NCBI RefSeq assembly: GCF_003065365.1
Contig: NZ_CP023276.1
Span: forward strand, 1,860,001 to 1,924,000
Length of the DNA stretch: 64,000 nucleotides
Origin: Polynucleobacter difficilis
GTDB lineage: Bacteria > Pseudomonadota > Gammaproteobacteria > Burkholderiales > Burkholderiaceae
Direction: 5' to 3'
Shown here: positions 7,360 to 16,244 of the stretch, one piece after another
Layout of the letters: the number at the start of each line of letters is the position of its first letter
Numbering within the stretch: position 1 is the first letter of the stretch
Program-made: the position numbers and the translations under genes
The notes under the pieces: generated by a model
Told to the model about the DNA's origin: nothing
Database searches by the model: none
What the model saw: only the letters and a program-made list of their open reading frames with translations

Positions 7360-8796
7360 ATGCGCCATTTATTTAAAAGCCTTGCTCTTGTTTCTGTTGG
7401 TCTGATCGCCGGCGTTGCCGCGACCATCCAGTTTTCTGCCACAGCGCAACAAGGCACCACAACGCTACCGCTCGATGAGCTACGCACACTATCCAATGTG
7501 TTTTCTCAAATCAAGCGAGAGTACGTTGAACCAATCGAAGACAAGCAATTACTGACCGATGCCGTAAAAGGCATGGTGAGCAGTTTGGATCCGCATTCTT
7601 CGTATTTGGATAAAAAAGATTTCTCAGAAATGCAAGAGCAGACTGCGGGTAAGTTTGCTGGGCTTGGTATTGAAATTACCTCCGAAGATGGTTTGGTAAA
7701 AGTGCTCAATCCAATTGAGGACAGTCCTGCAGCGCGTGCTGGACTTCAAGCGGGTGACTTAATCACGCGCCTGGACGACAAGCCCGTTCGTGGCATGTCA
7801 TTGGATAAAGCAGTGCGCACCATGCGCGGCAAACCAGGAACAAAAATTACGCTGACCATTTTTAGAAAAAGTGAAGAGCGCAGTTTTCCAGTGACGATCA
7901 CCCGCGCTGAAATCAAAGTGCAGTCGATCAAAACCAAAATTGTCGATCAAGATATTGCATGGGTGCGCATTACCAGCTTTCAAGAACGGACTGTTCCCGA
8001 TTTAGCAAAGAAGCTCAGTGAAATTGCCGAGAAAAATCCCAATTTAAAAGGCGTTATCTTGGATTTAAGGAACAACGGTGGCGGCTTACTACAAGGGGCT
8101 GTTGGGGTTGCGGCAGCCTTCCTGCCAGCTAATTCTGTAATTGTTTCAACCAAGGGTCAGGCGCCTGATTCCACCCAAATTTTCAATGCGACGCCTTCGA
8201 TGTATCGCCTCAGCGAAGCAGGCGATCCTTTGGCATCGGTTCCTCCATTATTTAAGAAGGTCCCGATGGTCGTTCTGGTTAATGCCTTCTCCGCTTCTGC
8301 ATCTGAGATCGTCGCTGGAGCGCTCCAAGATTACAAGCGGGCCACCATTATTGGTAAGACTACCTTTGGCAAAGGCTCAGTGCAAACCGTTCGCCCACTC
8401 TCGAATGACTCTGCGCTGAAGATCACAACTGCCTATTACTACACGCCAAAGGGGCGATCGATTCAAGCCTTTGGCATTAAGCCCGATATCGCAGTAGATC
8501 AAAACAAAGAGGGTGACCCGGATGACGTTTTAATTACGCGCGAAATTGATAGTGAGAAACACCTGCGCAATAAACAATCCTCGGAAGAAAAATTAATCTT
8601 GGATCGCCAAAAACGCCGTATCGAAGAATTGCAGCGCATTGAAGAAAAGAATGCCAACAAGACTCCAGAAGAGCGTGAAAAAGACAAGTCCAAAAAACCC
8701 GTTGAGTTGGGCGGTCCGGATGACTTCATGCTGCAGCAAGCCGTTGCCTTCATCGATGGCAAAGAAGTACAGCGCTCGGCTTCCAAGCTCGAATAA
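7360..8796 (+). CDS. ctpA: carboxy-terminal processing protease (S41)
   Basis: This periplasmic serine protease trims protein C-termini and peptidoglycan-enzyme substrates. The 478 residues comprise an N-terminal signal or anchor (LALVSVGLIAGVAATI) and a PDZ domain around residues 95-175. The S41 core holds the catalytic serine in NAFSASASE (308-316) and the lysine in FGKGS (Lys 338). A charged, coiled-coil-like tail rich in Glu and Lys follows (about 385-445). It begins 52 bp after gpmA and ends nine bases before moeB. No clear Shine-Dalgarno sequence precedes the ATG. Confidence 0.95.
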   Translation: MRHLFKSLALVSVGLIAGVAATIQFSATAQQGTTTLPLDELRTLSNVFSQIKREYVEPIEDKQLLTDAVKGMVSSLDPHSSYLDKKDFSEMQEQTAGKFAGLGIEITSEDGLVKVLNPIEDSPAARAGLQAGDLITRLDDKPVRGMSLDKAVRTMRGKPGTKITLTIFRKSEERSFPVTITRAEIKVQSIKTKIVDQDIAWVRITSFQERTVPDLAKKLSEIAEKNPNLKGVILDLRNNGGGLLQGAVGVAAAFLPANSVIVSTKGQAPDSTQIFNATPSMYRLSEAGDPLASVPPLFKKVPMVVLVNAFSASASEIVAGALQDYKRATIIGKTTFGKGSVQTVRPLSNDSALKITTAYYYTPKGRSIQAFGIKPDIAVDQNKEGDPDDVLITREIDSEKHLRNKQSSEEKLILDRQKRRIEELQRIEEKNANKTPEEREKDKSKKPVELGGPDDFMLQQAVAFIDGKEVQRSASKLE

Positions 8797-8805
8797 GCTG
8801 AGGCC

Positions 8806-9564
8806 ATGAACGACGAGCAGTTACTGCGCTACTCCAGGCACTTACTGCTGGATGAAATTGACCTAGCGGGGCAAGAAAAACTACTCAAGTCCCACGTCCT
8901 AGTCATTGGGGCTGGCGGTTTAGGTTCCGCCGCCGCGCCCTACTTGGCCGCAGCCGGCATTGGCACTATCACCCTAATGGATTTTGATGCCGTTGAATTA
9001 ACCAACTTGCAGCGCCAAATCATGCACGCCCAACATAGCGTGGGTAGTAGCAAGGTGGATTCAGGCAAGCGTTTTCTTGAAGCGCTTAATCCAAGCATCC
9101 GCGTTATTCCACTGCAAGAGCGCGCCACTGCTAGTAACCTGACTTCCATTTTGCCTTCCATTGATGTGGTTTTGGATTGCACTGACAACTTCGCTACCCG
9201 TCAGGTAATCAATGCGGCCTGCGCCCAGCATCGCGTCGCCTTGGTATCCGGGTCGGCGTTACGCCTGGACGGCCAACTGAGCGTATTTGATGTTAAGCGT
9301 GCTGACTCGCCTTGCTATGCCTGTATCTTTCCGCCCGACGAAGCACCAGAGGAAATCAATTGCGCCACCATGGGGGTCTTCTCCCCTTTGGTTGGCATTA
9401 TTGGGACGATGCAGGCAGCGCAAGCACTGCAAGTACTGATTGGTTTTGGTAGTCCTTTGATAGGACGCTTGCTGTTATGGAATGCGCGCAATACCCAAAT
9501 TGAAACGATTCAAATTAGCCGCAACCCCGATTGTCCAGTCTGCGGCCAGCGACACCCCGCATAA
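8806..9564 (+). CDS. moeB: ThiF/MoeB family adenylyltransferase
   Basis: This family adenylates the C-terminal glycine of a ubiquitin-like sulfur carrier (MoaD or ThiS). The 252 residues show the ATP site VLVIGAGGLGSAAAPYLA near 30, the DCTDN motif near 128, the catalytic-loop cysteine in EINCATMG, and two zinc CxxC pairs (CYAC and CPVC). MoeB, ThiF and HesA cannot be told apart safely from sequence alone, and no carrier gene is adjacent. It is convergent with ptsI; the stops are 12 bp apart with no terminator. Confidence 0.85.
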   Translation: MNDEQLLRYSRHLLLDEIDLAGQEKLLKSHVLVIGAGGLGSAAAPYLAAAGIGTITLMDFDAVELTNLQRQIMHAQHSVGSSKVDSGKRFLEALNPSIRVIPLQERATASNLTSILPSIDVVLDCTDNFATRQVINAACAQHRVALVSGSALRLDGQLSVFDVKRADSPCYACIFPPDEAPEEINCATMGVFSPLVGIIGTMQAAQALQVLIGFGSPLIGRLLLWNARNTQIETIQISRNPDCPVCGQRHPA

Positions 9565-9576
9565 ATCAATTCGCAA

Positions 9577-11331
9577 TTAGGCTGCGGCGAGCGCCGCCAG
9601 TGCATCTGCCTGCTCAGCGGGATCAATTGCGCTCAGTACAGCAGCGGTTGGTGCTTTCAATTTATTGACATCGGCGCTGAGGATCTCGCGCTTAACCAAT
9701 AGCAACTGACTAAAGTGCATCGAGAAATCCGTTAAGCCCATACCTAGCAATAGTTTAGTTAAGGTTGGGTCACCTGCCATCTCGCCGCATACCGCAATCG
9801 GGATGCCTGCCTGATTTGCTTGCTGAATAATATTCGCCAGCAAATTAAGGATCGCAGGATGGTATGGATCATACAAATGGGCTACCGCATGATCTGCACG
9901 ATCAATCGCCAATGTGTACTGAATCAAATCATTCGTACCAATCGATAAAAAATCAAAGTGCCGAATAAATAAAGGCAATACTAAGGCGGCGGCTGGAATC
10001 TCGATCATCGCCCCAATTTGAATATTGGGGTTAAACAACTGATTGCGCTGTTGCAGCTGGGCCTTGGCTTTTTCAAGTAAGCGCAAGGTCTCACTAATTT
10101 CTTTGGCATGCGCCAGCATTGGAATCATGATCCGCGCTTGGCCATGTGCAGAGGCCCGCAAAATCGCCCTCAGCTGGGTCAAGAATATCTCTGGCTCAGT
10201 CAGGGACCACCGAATCGCCCGCAAGCCCAGCGGGGACGTGCCGGTTTGCGACAGGTCACTACCCGAACCCAAGGCTTTGTCAGCACCCACATCGATGGTT
10301 CGAATATTGACCGGCAGACCATGCATGGCCTCAATGACACGGCGGTACTCTAAATACTGCTGCTCCTCACCCGGAAGCGCTTCTTTGCGATTCATAAAGA
10401 GAAATTCAGAACGAAATAAACCAACACCTACCGCACCAAATTCAACTGCTTGCTTCGCATCTTCCGGTAATTCAATATTGGCCAAGAGTTCAATTTGAAC
10501 GCCATCGCGCGTCTTGGTATCGGAATACTTAATTTGCTGTAACTTCTGCGCCTCTGCAAGCTCACTTTGCTGTAAGTCGCGGTAGTCTGCCAACAACCGA
10601 TCGCTGGGAGAAACCACCACGACACCGCGGTCACCATCGAGTACTAGCCAATCGCCGTGACGAATAATCTCGCTGGCATGGCGCGCCCCCACAACTGCCG
10701 GAATTTCCATACTGCGGGCCACAATCGCGGTGTGCGAGGTACGGCCACCAAGGTCCGTAACAAAGCCTTTAAATGCATAGTCCTTAAAGCGCAACATGTC
10801 ATGCGGCGCAATATCATGGGCCACAATGATGGCATCAACCCCAGCATCGGTCGGCGCCAAAAAGTCAGGCTGGGACAGTCCATCTTTATGTTGTGAGTGC
10901 AGCGCTTTTAAAACGCGCTCTGCCACCTGCCGAATGTCGTGGGCACGCTCTTTCAGATAAGGGTCTTCGATTTCGGCAAATTGCTCTAGCAAATCGTTTA
11001 GCTCGGTCGTTAAAGCCCACGCCGCATTGAGTCGTTCCGTCCGGATCAACTTCAACGGCTTTTCAGCCAAAGTAGGGTCAGCCAAAATCATGCTGTGGAC
11101 ATCCAAAAACGCAGCCATTTCTTGTGGCGCATCTTTCGGCAATCCCCCGCGCAGGGTAGTTAATTCGGACTGGACCTGCTTAAAGGCTGCATGCAATCGT
11201 TCGGCTTCTGCCTCTTCTTGCCCAGGATCGATTAAGTGGTGACTAACCTCAAGCGCCGCCCTAGAGATCAGCACGGCTCGGCCAATGGCAATGCCCTTGG
11301 ATACCGGTATGCCGTGCAATGAAAAGGTCAC
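9577..11331 (-). CDS. ptsI: PTS enzyme I (PEP-protein phosphotransferase)
   Basis: Enzyme I takes phosphate from PEP and passes it to HPr. The 584 residues have the swivel domain with the active histidine in GGRTSHTAIVARSMEIPAVVG near residue 199. They also have the PEP-binding core (LFRSEFLFMNR, SIGTNDLIQYTLAIDR, VCGEMAGDP). Length is normal. It ends the gshA-gshB-EIIA-ptsH-ptsI series, three bases after ptsH. No sugar permease (EIIB/C) gene is in the window, which fits a regulatory PTS as known in many betaproteobacteria. Confidence 0.97.
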   Translation of the reverse strand: MTFSLHGIPVSKGIAIGRAVLISRAALEVSHHLIDPGQEEAEAERLHAAFKQVQSELTTLRGGLPKDAPQEMAAFLDVHSMILADPTLAEKPLKLIRTERLNAAWALTTELNDLLEQFAEIEDPYLKERAHDIRQVAERVLKALHSQHKDGLSQPDFLAPTDAGVDAIIVAHDIAPHDMLRFKDYAFKGFVTDLGGRTSHTAIVARSMEIPAVVGARHASEIIRHGDWLVLDGDRGVVVVSPSDRLLADYRDLQQSELAEAQKLQQIKYSDTKTRDGVQIELLANIELPEDAKQAVEFGAVGVGLFRSEFLFMNRKEALPGEEQQYLEYRRVIEAMHGLPVNIRTIDVGADKALGSGSDLSQTGTSPLGLRAIRWSLTEPEIFLTQLRAILRASAHGQARIMIPMLAHAKEISETLRLLEKAKAQLQQRNQLFNPNIQIGAMIEIPAAALVLPLFIRHFDFLSIGTNDLIQYTLAIDRADHAVAHLYDPYHPAILNLLANIIQQANQAGIPIAVCGEMAGDPTLTKLLLGMGLTDFSMHFSQLLLVKREILSADVNKLKAPTAAVLSAIDPAEQADALAALAAA

Positions 11332-11334
11332 GGT

Positions 11335-11604
11335 TTACTCGCCCTCACCGAAGCGATCATTAATCAATGCGGTAATGGCCTGCATGGCCTCTTCTGAATC
11401 GGTGCCGATGGTTTCCAGGGTTACGGTGCTGCCAATGCCTGCGGCCAGCATCATCACGCCCATAATGCTCTTGGCATTGATTTGACGGCTACCTTTACTC
11501 AGCAATACTTCGCACTGGTATTGCGCAGCGAGTTGCGATAGCTTGGCCGATGCCCTGGCATGAAGCCCGAGTTTATTGATGATGGTGATTTCAGCGACTG
11601 GCAT
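11335..11604 (-). CDS. ptsH: HPr phosphocarrier protein
   Basis: HPr relays phosphate from enzyme I. The 89-residue protein has the phospho-accepting His15 in NKLGLHARAS. It also has Ser46 in AKSIMG, the residue that HPr kinase modifies in species that have that enzyme. No hprK is visible here. It lies between the EIIA and ptsI genes with gaps of two and three bases. Confidence 0.97.
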   Translation of the reverse strand: MPVAEITIINKLGLHARASAKLSQLAAQYQCEVLLSKGSRQINAKSIMGVMMLAAGIGSTVTLETIGTDSEEAMQAITALINDRFGEGE

Positions 11605-11606
11605 AA

Positions 11607-12047
11607 CTAATCCTGTACCTCGGTAGTTTCTACATTGGCGACACCGCCTAAACGCAAGATACCATTTTGACCGCCCTGCAGTGTTTTTTGGGTCAAGGCA
11701 TCCAGCGCATCGTCTTTATAAGATACTGCGCGCATGAGCATGGGCAGATTAAGGCCAGCCAAAATTTGGACTTTTAATTTCATGCCCGAGTTATTTTGCT
11801 GCGTCATCAGGCGCGAAGCAACGTTCGCTGGGGTTGCGCCCATCACGTCCGTTAAGACTAAAAGCTCGCCATGCGTTTCCACTGCCTTGGCAGCAGCCAA
11901 TACCCGCTCGAAACTAATTTTGGCATCCTCATGCGCTGGAATATCAACCGCCTGAATGTGCTCTGGTATCGAGCCATACACATGCTCAGCAAAGCTCAGC
12001 ATAGCGCTTGCTATCGGGGTGTGGGCAATGATCAGAATTCCGGCCAT
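11607..12047 (-). CDS. PTS EIIA component, mannose (EIIA-Man) family
   Basis: The 146-residue protein matches the EIIA-Man fold, with its phosphorylatable His9 in ILIIAHTPIASAM and the segment LVLTDVMGATPANVASRL. It stands alone, without EIIB, EIIC or EIID partners, so it probably acts as a phosphorylation-dependent regulator and not in sugar uptake. It follows gshB with a one-base gap and precedes ptsH, so its synthesis is likely tied to glutathione biosynthesis genes. Confidence 0.9.
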   Translation of the reverse strand: MAGILIIAHTPIASAMLSFAEHVYGSIPEHIQAVDIPAHEDAKISFERVLAAAKAVETHGELLVLTDVMGATPANVASRLMTQQNNSGMKLKVQILAGLNLPMLMRAVSYKDDALDALTQKTLQGGQNGILRLGGVANVETTEVQD

Positions 12048-12048
12048 A

Positions 12049-12990
12049 TCAGTGCAAGGCTTTTTCTAAAGCGCGCAGCCAGATGGCAGCGACATCGCAA
12101 TCGGTCTGCTCGGTAATTTCTACAAAACACGTTGGGCTGGTCACATTAATTTCCGTTAGGTAGCCGCCAATTAAGTCTAAGCCTACCAAGAAAAGTCCTT
12201 TTTGCCAAAGCAGCGGTGCCAAGTATTGCGCTACCTTCATTTCCTGGGGGGTCAACGGCATGGCCACACCCTTACCGCCGGCCGCTAAGTTACCGCGAAT
12301 CTCTTTACCCTGGGGAATGCGCGCTAAGGCATAGGGAACGACTTCACCAGCGATGAGCAAAACGCGTTTATCGCCCTGTGCAATCTCTGGCAAAAAGCGT
12401 TGAACCATTAAAGTACGCGCGCCATTCTCGCCGAGGGTTTCAACAATGCTGGCTAAATTAAGGCCATCACTTCCTACCCGAAATACTCCCATGCCGCCCA
12501 TACCATCCAGGGGCTTAATCACAATATCCGAATACTTTGCATGAAATGCCTCCACCTCAGCAAGGTCTCGCGTGACTAAGGTGGGGGGAATCAAATCAGG
12601 GTACTCGGTAATGGAGAGTTTCTCAGAATGCTCCCGAATCGCCCCAGGCTGATTAAAGACGCGCGCGCCCTGACGAACAGCCGCGGAGAGAAGCCAGGTG
12701 GTGTTGAGGTACTCGATATCGAACGGTGGATCTTTGCGCATCAACACAGCAGAAAAATCGGACACTCGGCGTGACTCGATTGCGCCCACTTCAAACCAGG
12801 ATGTACTGCTAGGCTTAATCGCTAGCGGCCTGCAGTCAGCTACGACGCTATTGTCTTTCCAAACAATACCGCGCGTTTCCACAAACCACAGGCGATGCCC
12901 TGCCCCTTGGGCGGCGCGCATCATTGCCAGCGTTGAGTCCTTCTGTATCGCGAAGGAATCCAAGGGGTCGGCAATGAATAAAAAATCCAA
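12049..12990 (-). CDS. gshB: glutathione synthetase
   Basis: GshB joins glycine to gamma-glutamylcysteine using ATP. The 313 residues carry the family N-terminus FLFIADPLDSFAIQKDSTLAMM and the ATP-grasp region DIVIKPLDGMGGMGVFRV. The C-terminal block LFLVGLDLIGGYLTEINVTSPTC binds metal and substrate. It lies 22 bp after gshA in the same direction. Confidence 0.97.
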   Translation of the reverse strand: MDFLFIADPLDSFAIQKDSTLAMMRAAQGAGHRLWFVETRGIVWKDNSVVADCRPLAIKPSSTSWFEVGAIESRRVSDFSAVLMRKDPPFDIEYLNTTWLLSAAVRQGARVFNQPGAIREHSEKLSITEYPDLIPPTLVTRDLAEVEAFHAKYSDIVIKPLDGMGGMGVFRVGSDGLNLASIVETLGENGARTLMVQRFLPEIAQGDKRVLLIAGEVVPYALARIPQGKEIRGNLAAGGKGVAMPLTPQEMKVAQYLAPLLWQKGLFLVGLDLIGGYLTEINVTSPTCFVEITEQTDCDVAAIWLRALEKALH

Positions 12991-13012
12991 GGGAATATCT
13001 CGGTAGCTTTAC

Positions 13013-14311
13013 TTATGCCACTTCTGCGTTGGGGTCAGTACGCTCTAACTCGAGCGAAGACGCCAATAAAGCAAGGCGGGCCACTACACCATATAAATAG
13101 AATCGATTGGGAGCAGCGCTACCGGGTTTTGCGTGGTAATCCGGCATGGCATTTTGCTCGAATGCCAAGGGCACAAAATGCATACCAGGTGCATTGAGAT
13201 TCTCATCGGGACCTCGGTCTGTATGAACGCGATAAAAGCCCCCAACTACATAGCGATCAATCATATAGACCACAGGCTCGGCAACCGCCTCGTTGACTTT
13301 TTCGAAGGTATACACACCCTCTTGAATAATTACATCACTAACCTCAAGGCCCTCTTTAACAATACTCATCTTGTTGCGTTCGCGGCGATTGAGGTTTTTG
13401 AGCTGGCTTGCATCGTTCACCACCATTACACCCATGCCATAGGTGCCAGCATCGGCCTTCACAACAACATACGGCTTTTCTTTAATGCCATATTCACGGT
13501 ATTTTTTAGCCGTCTTTTTTAATACCTGCTCTACTGCTGCTTGCAATTCTTCTTCGCCCTGACGCTCATGGAAATTGATATTGCTGCAGCTGGTGAAGTA
13601 GGGATTGATCATCCATGGATCAATATTTACGAGCTTGGCAAACTTCTTCGCCACCTCATCGTAAGCCTCAAAGTGATTTGACTTGCGGCGAATATGCCAA
13701 CCGGCATGCAATCCCGGCAATAAGTATTGCTCATAGATGTTTTCCAGTATCGGCGGAATGCCTGCAGACAAATCGTTATTGAGCAAAATGGAGCACGGAT
13801 CAAAATCCTTAATGCCAAGGCGTTGCTTTTTAAGACCCAGTCGCGCGAGCGGCTCAAGCAGTAAGCGATTACCATCTGGTAAATCAATCCAAGTGGGCTT
13901 CTTAATGTCTTCGGACAAACTGCCAAGACGCACATTCAATCCAGCTTGACGCAGAATCGATGAGAGGCGGGCAATATTCTGCAAATAAAACGTATTCCGA
14001 GTATGGCGCTCCGGAATCAACAGCAAATTTTTTGCTTCTGGGCAAATCTTCTCAATCGCAGCCATCGCCGCCTGCACTGCAAGGGGCAACATCTCTGGGG
14101 AGAGGTTATTAAAACCGCCCGGAAATAAATTGGTATCGACTGGTGCTAGCTTAAAGCCGGAGTTCCGTAAATCAACGGAGCAATAAAAAGGGGGGGTGTG
14201 CTCTTGCCATTCCAAACGAAACCAGCGCTCGATAGCAGGAGTTGCTTCAAGTACCTTGGTCTCGAGTTCGAGCAAGGGGCCACTAAGGGCGGTAATGAGA
14301 TGTGGAACCAT
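13013..14311 (-). CDS. gshA: glutamate-cysteine ligase, betaproteobacterial/acidithiobacillus type
   Basis: The 432-residue protein catalyses the first step of glutathione synthesis. It belongs to the separate GshA family of beta- and some gammaproteobacteria, not the E. coli type. Supporting blocks are FYCSVDLRNSGFKLAPVDTN, LLIPERHTRNTFYLQNIARL, VVVKADAGTYGMGVMVV (ATP-grasp-like) and MIDRYVVGGFYRVHTDRG. It starts the gshA-gshB-EIIA-ptsH-ptsI series. TACAAT lies six bases before the ATG with no good Shine-Dalgarno sequence. Confidence 0.93.
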   Translation of the reverse strand: MVPHLITALSGPLLELETKVLEATPAIERWFRLEWQEHTPPFYCSVDLRNSGFKLAPVDTNLFPGGFNNLSPEMLPLAVQAAMAAIEKICPEAKNLLLIPERHTRNTFYLQNIARLSSILRQAGLNVRLGSLSEDIKKPTWIDLPDGNRLLLEPLARLGLKKQRLGIKDFDPCSILLNNDLSAGIPPILENIYEQYLLPGLHAGWHIRRKSNHFEAYDEVAKKFAKLVNIDPWMINPYFTSCSNINFHERQGEEELQAAVEQVLKKTAKKYREYGIKEKPYVVVKADAGTYGMGVMVVNDASQLKNLNRRERNKMSIVKEGLEVSDVIIQEGVYTFEKVNEAVAEPVVYMIDRYVVGGFYRVHTDRGPDENLNAPGMHFVPLAFEQNAMPDYHAKPGSAAPNRFYLYGVVARLALLASSLELERTDPNAEVA

Positions 14312-14317
14312 CTCACT

Positions 14318-14323
14318 ATTGTA
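14318..14323 (-). promoter_or_regulatory. -10 box six bases before the gshA ATG
   Basis: TACAAT matches TATAAT at five of six positions and is separated from the ATG by AGTGAG. No recognisable -35 lies 16-18 bp upstream; that stretch is A/T-rich. If used, the gshA message would be leaderless. Confidence 0.4.
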
Positions 14324-14366
14324 AGTTTTTTTATAAAAAAGGCATTGGATCGAGAGAACCCAATAA

Positions 14367-14402
14367 AAAGGCTAAATAGGCCACTAGGGCCTATTTAGCT
14401 TT
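14367..14402 (-). terminator. strong intrinsic terminator after amtB
   Basis: Perfect 12-bp arms GCTAAATAGGCC (14371-14382) and GGCCTATTTAGC (14388-14399) enclose the loop ACTAG. Two A-T pairs and a G-T pair extend the stem. Reading leftward, out of amtB, the hairpin is followed by CTTTTTATT, the expected U-run. It separates the torF-glnK-amtB operon from gshA just downstream. Confidence 0.9.
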
Positions 14403-14416
14403 AAGAACACGCCTAA

Positions 14417-15868
14417 TTAGGATTCGTAGGCTGTTTCACCGTGGGAAGCAATATCCAAGCCTTCGCGCTCTTCTTCTTCCTTCACACGCAAACCAATCAC
14501 GATATCGACTAATTTGAATGCAACGACAGAGACTACGCCAGACCAAATGACGGTAGTAATGACGCCCTGGGCTTGCAGCCAAACTTGGCTACCCATGGAA
14601 TACTCGGCTGCTGCAGCATTCGCAACATAGTCCCAGATTCCGGAGCCACCCAATGCGGGATCGGCAAATACACCAGTCAAGATTGCGCCAATGATTCCGC
14701 CAACGCCATGGACTCCAAATACGTCCAAACTGTCGTCTGCGCCAAGCATCCGCTTTAGGCCCGATACACCCCACAAGCAAAGTACGCCAGCAATCAGGCC
14801 GATGACGATCGCGCCCATTGGGCCAACAAAACCAGCAGCAGGGGTAATCGCTACTAAACCAGCAACGCAACCCGATGCGCCACCCAGCATAGAAGGCTTA
14901 CCTTTGGTGATCCACTCAGCCAACGTCCAACCCAATACCGCAGCAGCAGTTGCTACTAAAGTGTTGAAGAAAGCCAGTGCAGCAGTTCCGTTTGCTTCCA
15001 ATGCCGAGCCGGCATTGAATCCAAACCAACCGAACCACAAGAGTGAGGCACCAATCATGGTGTAAACCAAGTTGTGGGGCTTCATTGCCTCTTTACCAAA
15101 GCCAATCCGCTTGCCAACCATGTAAGAGCCAACTAAACCAGCAATCGCTGCATTGATGTGCACTACGGTGCCGCCAGCAAAGTCAAGAACACCCTTCTGC
15201 CATAACCAACCAGCTTTGGCTGTAATGGCTTCAAGCGACGCTGCATCTTTGATGTCATCTGGACCAGGCCAGAACCACACCATGTGGGCTACTGGTAAGT
15301 AAGCAAAGGTAAACCAAAGAACCGTAAAGGCCAAGATCGCAGCAAACTTCGCACGTTCTGCAAAGGCGCCGACGATTAAGCAGCAGGTAATGGTTGCAAA
15401 CGCCGCCTGAAATCCAATGAAGGTAAATTCAGGAATGACTACGCCCTTACTAAAGGTTGCAGCCACGCTGTCTGGCGTTACGCCAGCCAGGAACAGTCGA
15501 TCCAATCCACCAATGAATGCACTACCCTCGGTGAACGCAAAGCTGTAACCATAAATGGTCCACAACACTGCAATCAGGGAGAACACCACCATACACTGCA
15601 CCAAGATCGACAGTACGTTTTTACTGCGCGTTAAGCCGCCATAAAACAAAGCGAGGCCAGGCAATGTCATCAGCACAACCAATGCCGTAGACACCATAAT
15701 CCAAACCGTATCGCCTTTATTTGGAACTGCTGCAACAGCAGCAGCTGCTGCGGGTGCTGCAGCCGCTACATCTGCCGCGTATGCAGGCAACATCGCCAAC
15801 ATGCCGGTTGCACCTAAAGCTAGAGCCTTGGCGCCTCCCGAAATGCATTGTTTCATCCAAGTAAGCAT
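14417..15868 (-). CDS. amtB: ammonium transporter
   Basis: AmtB conducts ammonium across the inner membrane as a trimer. From the ATG at 15868 the product is 483 residues. It has a signal peptide (MLAMLPAYAAD end), about 11 transmembrane helices, FYGGLTRSKNVLS, and the pore-region blocks DFAGGTVVHINAAIAGLVG and DVFGVHGVGGIIG with the two channel histidines. An upstream in-frame extension of 46 codons overlaps glnK. I reject it because the signal sequence begins at 15868 and AGAGGGG precedes that ATG. Its partner GlnK is encoded 13 bp upstream. Confidence 0.96.
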   Translation of the reverse strand: MLTWMKQCISGGAKALALGATGMLAMLPAYAADVAAAAPAAAAAVAAVPNKGDTVWIMVSTALVVLMTLPGLALFYGGLTRSKNVLSILVQCMVVFSLIAVLWTIYGYSFAFTEGSAFIGGLDRLFLAGVTPDSVAATFSKGVVIPEFTFIGFQAAFATITCCLIVGAFAERAKFAAILAFTVLWFTFAYLPVAHMVWFWPGPDDIKDAASLEAITAKAGWLWQKGVLDFAGGTVVHINAAIAGLVGSYMVGKRIGFGKEAMKPHNLVYTMIGASLLWFGWFGFNAGSALEANGTAALAFFNTLVATAAAVLGWTLAEWITKGKPSMLGGASGCVAGLVAITPAAGFVGPMGAIVIGLIAGVLCLWGVSGLKRMLGADDSLDVFGVHGVGGIIGAILTGVFADPALGGSGIWDYVANAAAAEYSMGSQVWLQAQGVITTVIWSGVVSVVAFKLVDIVIGLRVKEEEEREGLDIASHGETAYES

Positions 15869-15881
15869 TTTGAACCCCTCT

Positions 15882-16220
15882 TTAAAGTGCCGCCGCGCCG
15901 GTCTCGCCGGTACGGATACGAATGACGTGTTCAATGGGTGAGACAAAAATCTTGCCGTCACCAATCTTGCCCGTGCGTGCTGATTTTTCAATTGCCTCAA
16001 TCGCACGCTCCAAAATACCGTCGTCTACAGCAGCCTCAATCTTTACCTTAGGTAAAAAATCGACCACATACTCTGCACCACGGTACAACTCAGTATGGCC
16101 CTTTTGTCGTCCAAAGCCCTTCACTTCTGTCACGGTAATGCCCGAGACACCCACTTCCGAGAGCGCCTCGCGCACTTCGTCAAGCTTGAAGGGCTTGATG
16201 ACTGCGGTTATTAATTTCAT
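15882..16220 (-). CDS. glnK: nitrogen regulatory protein P-II
   Basis: This 112-residue signal transducer reports 2-oxoglutarate and ATP and plugs AmtB when nitrogen is plentiful. MKLITAVIKPFKLDEVREAL and the T-loop with the uridylylated Tyr51 (YRGAEYVVDF) are intact. The C-terminal ATP-binding KIGDGKIFVSPIEHVIRIRTGE is also present. Its place directly before amtB makes GlnK more likely than GlnB. Confidence 0.95.
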   Translation of the reverse strand: MKLITAVIKPFKLDEVREALSEVGVSGITVTEVKGFGRQKGHTELYRGAEYVVDFLPKVKIEAAVDDGILERAIEAIEKSARTGKIGDGKIFVSPIEHVIRIRTGETGAAAL

Positions 16221-16244
16221 ACGTTTCTCCGTTAGGAAGGGTTA

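Noticed and set aside
10043..10498. 151-codon open frame antisense to ptsI
   Set aside because: It has no ribosome site or recognisable motif, and lies fully inside a well-supported essential-type gene. It is a by-product of codon usage.
15869..16006. 46-codon N-terminal extension of amtB
   Set aside because: It overlaps glnK, and the signal peptide with a good ribosome site begins at 15868.
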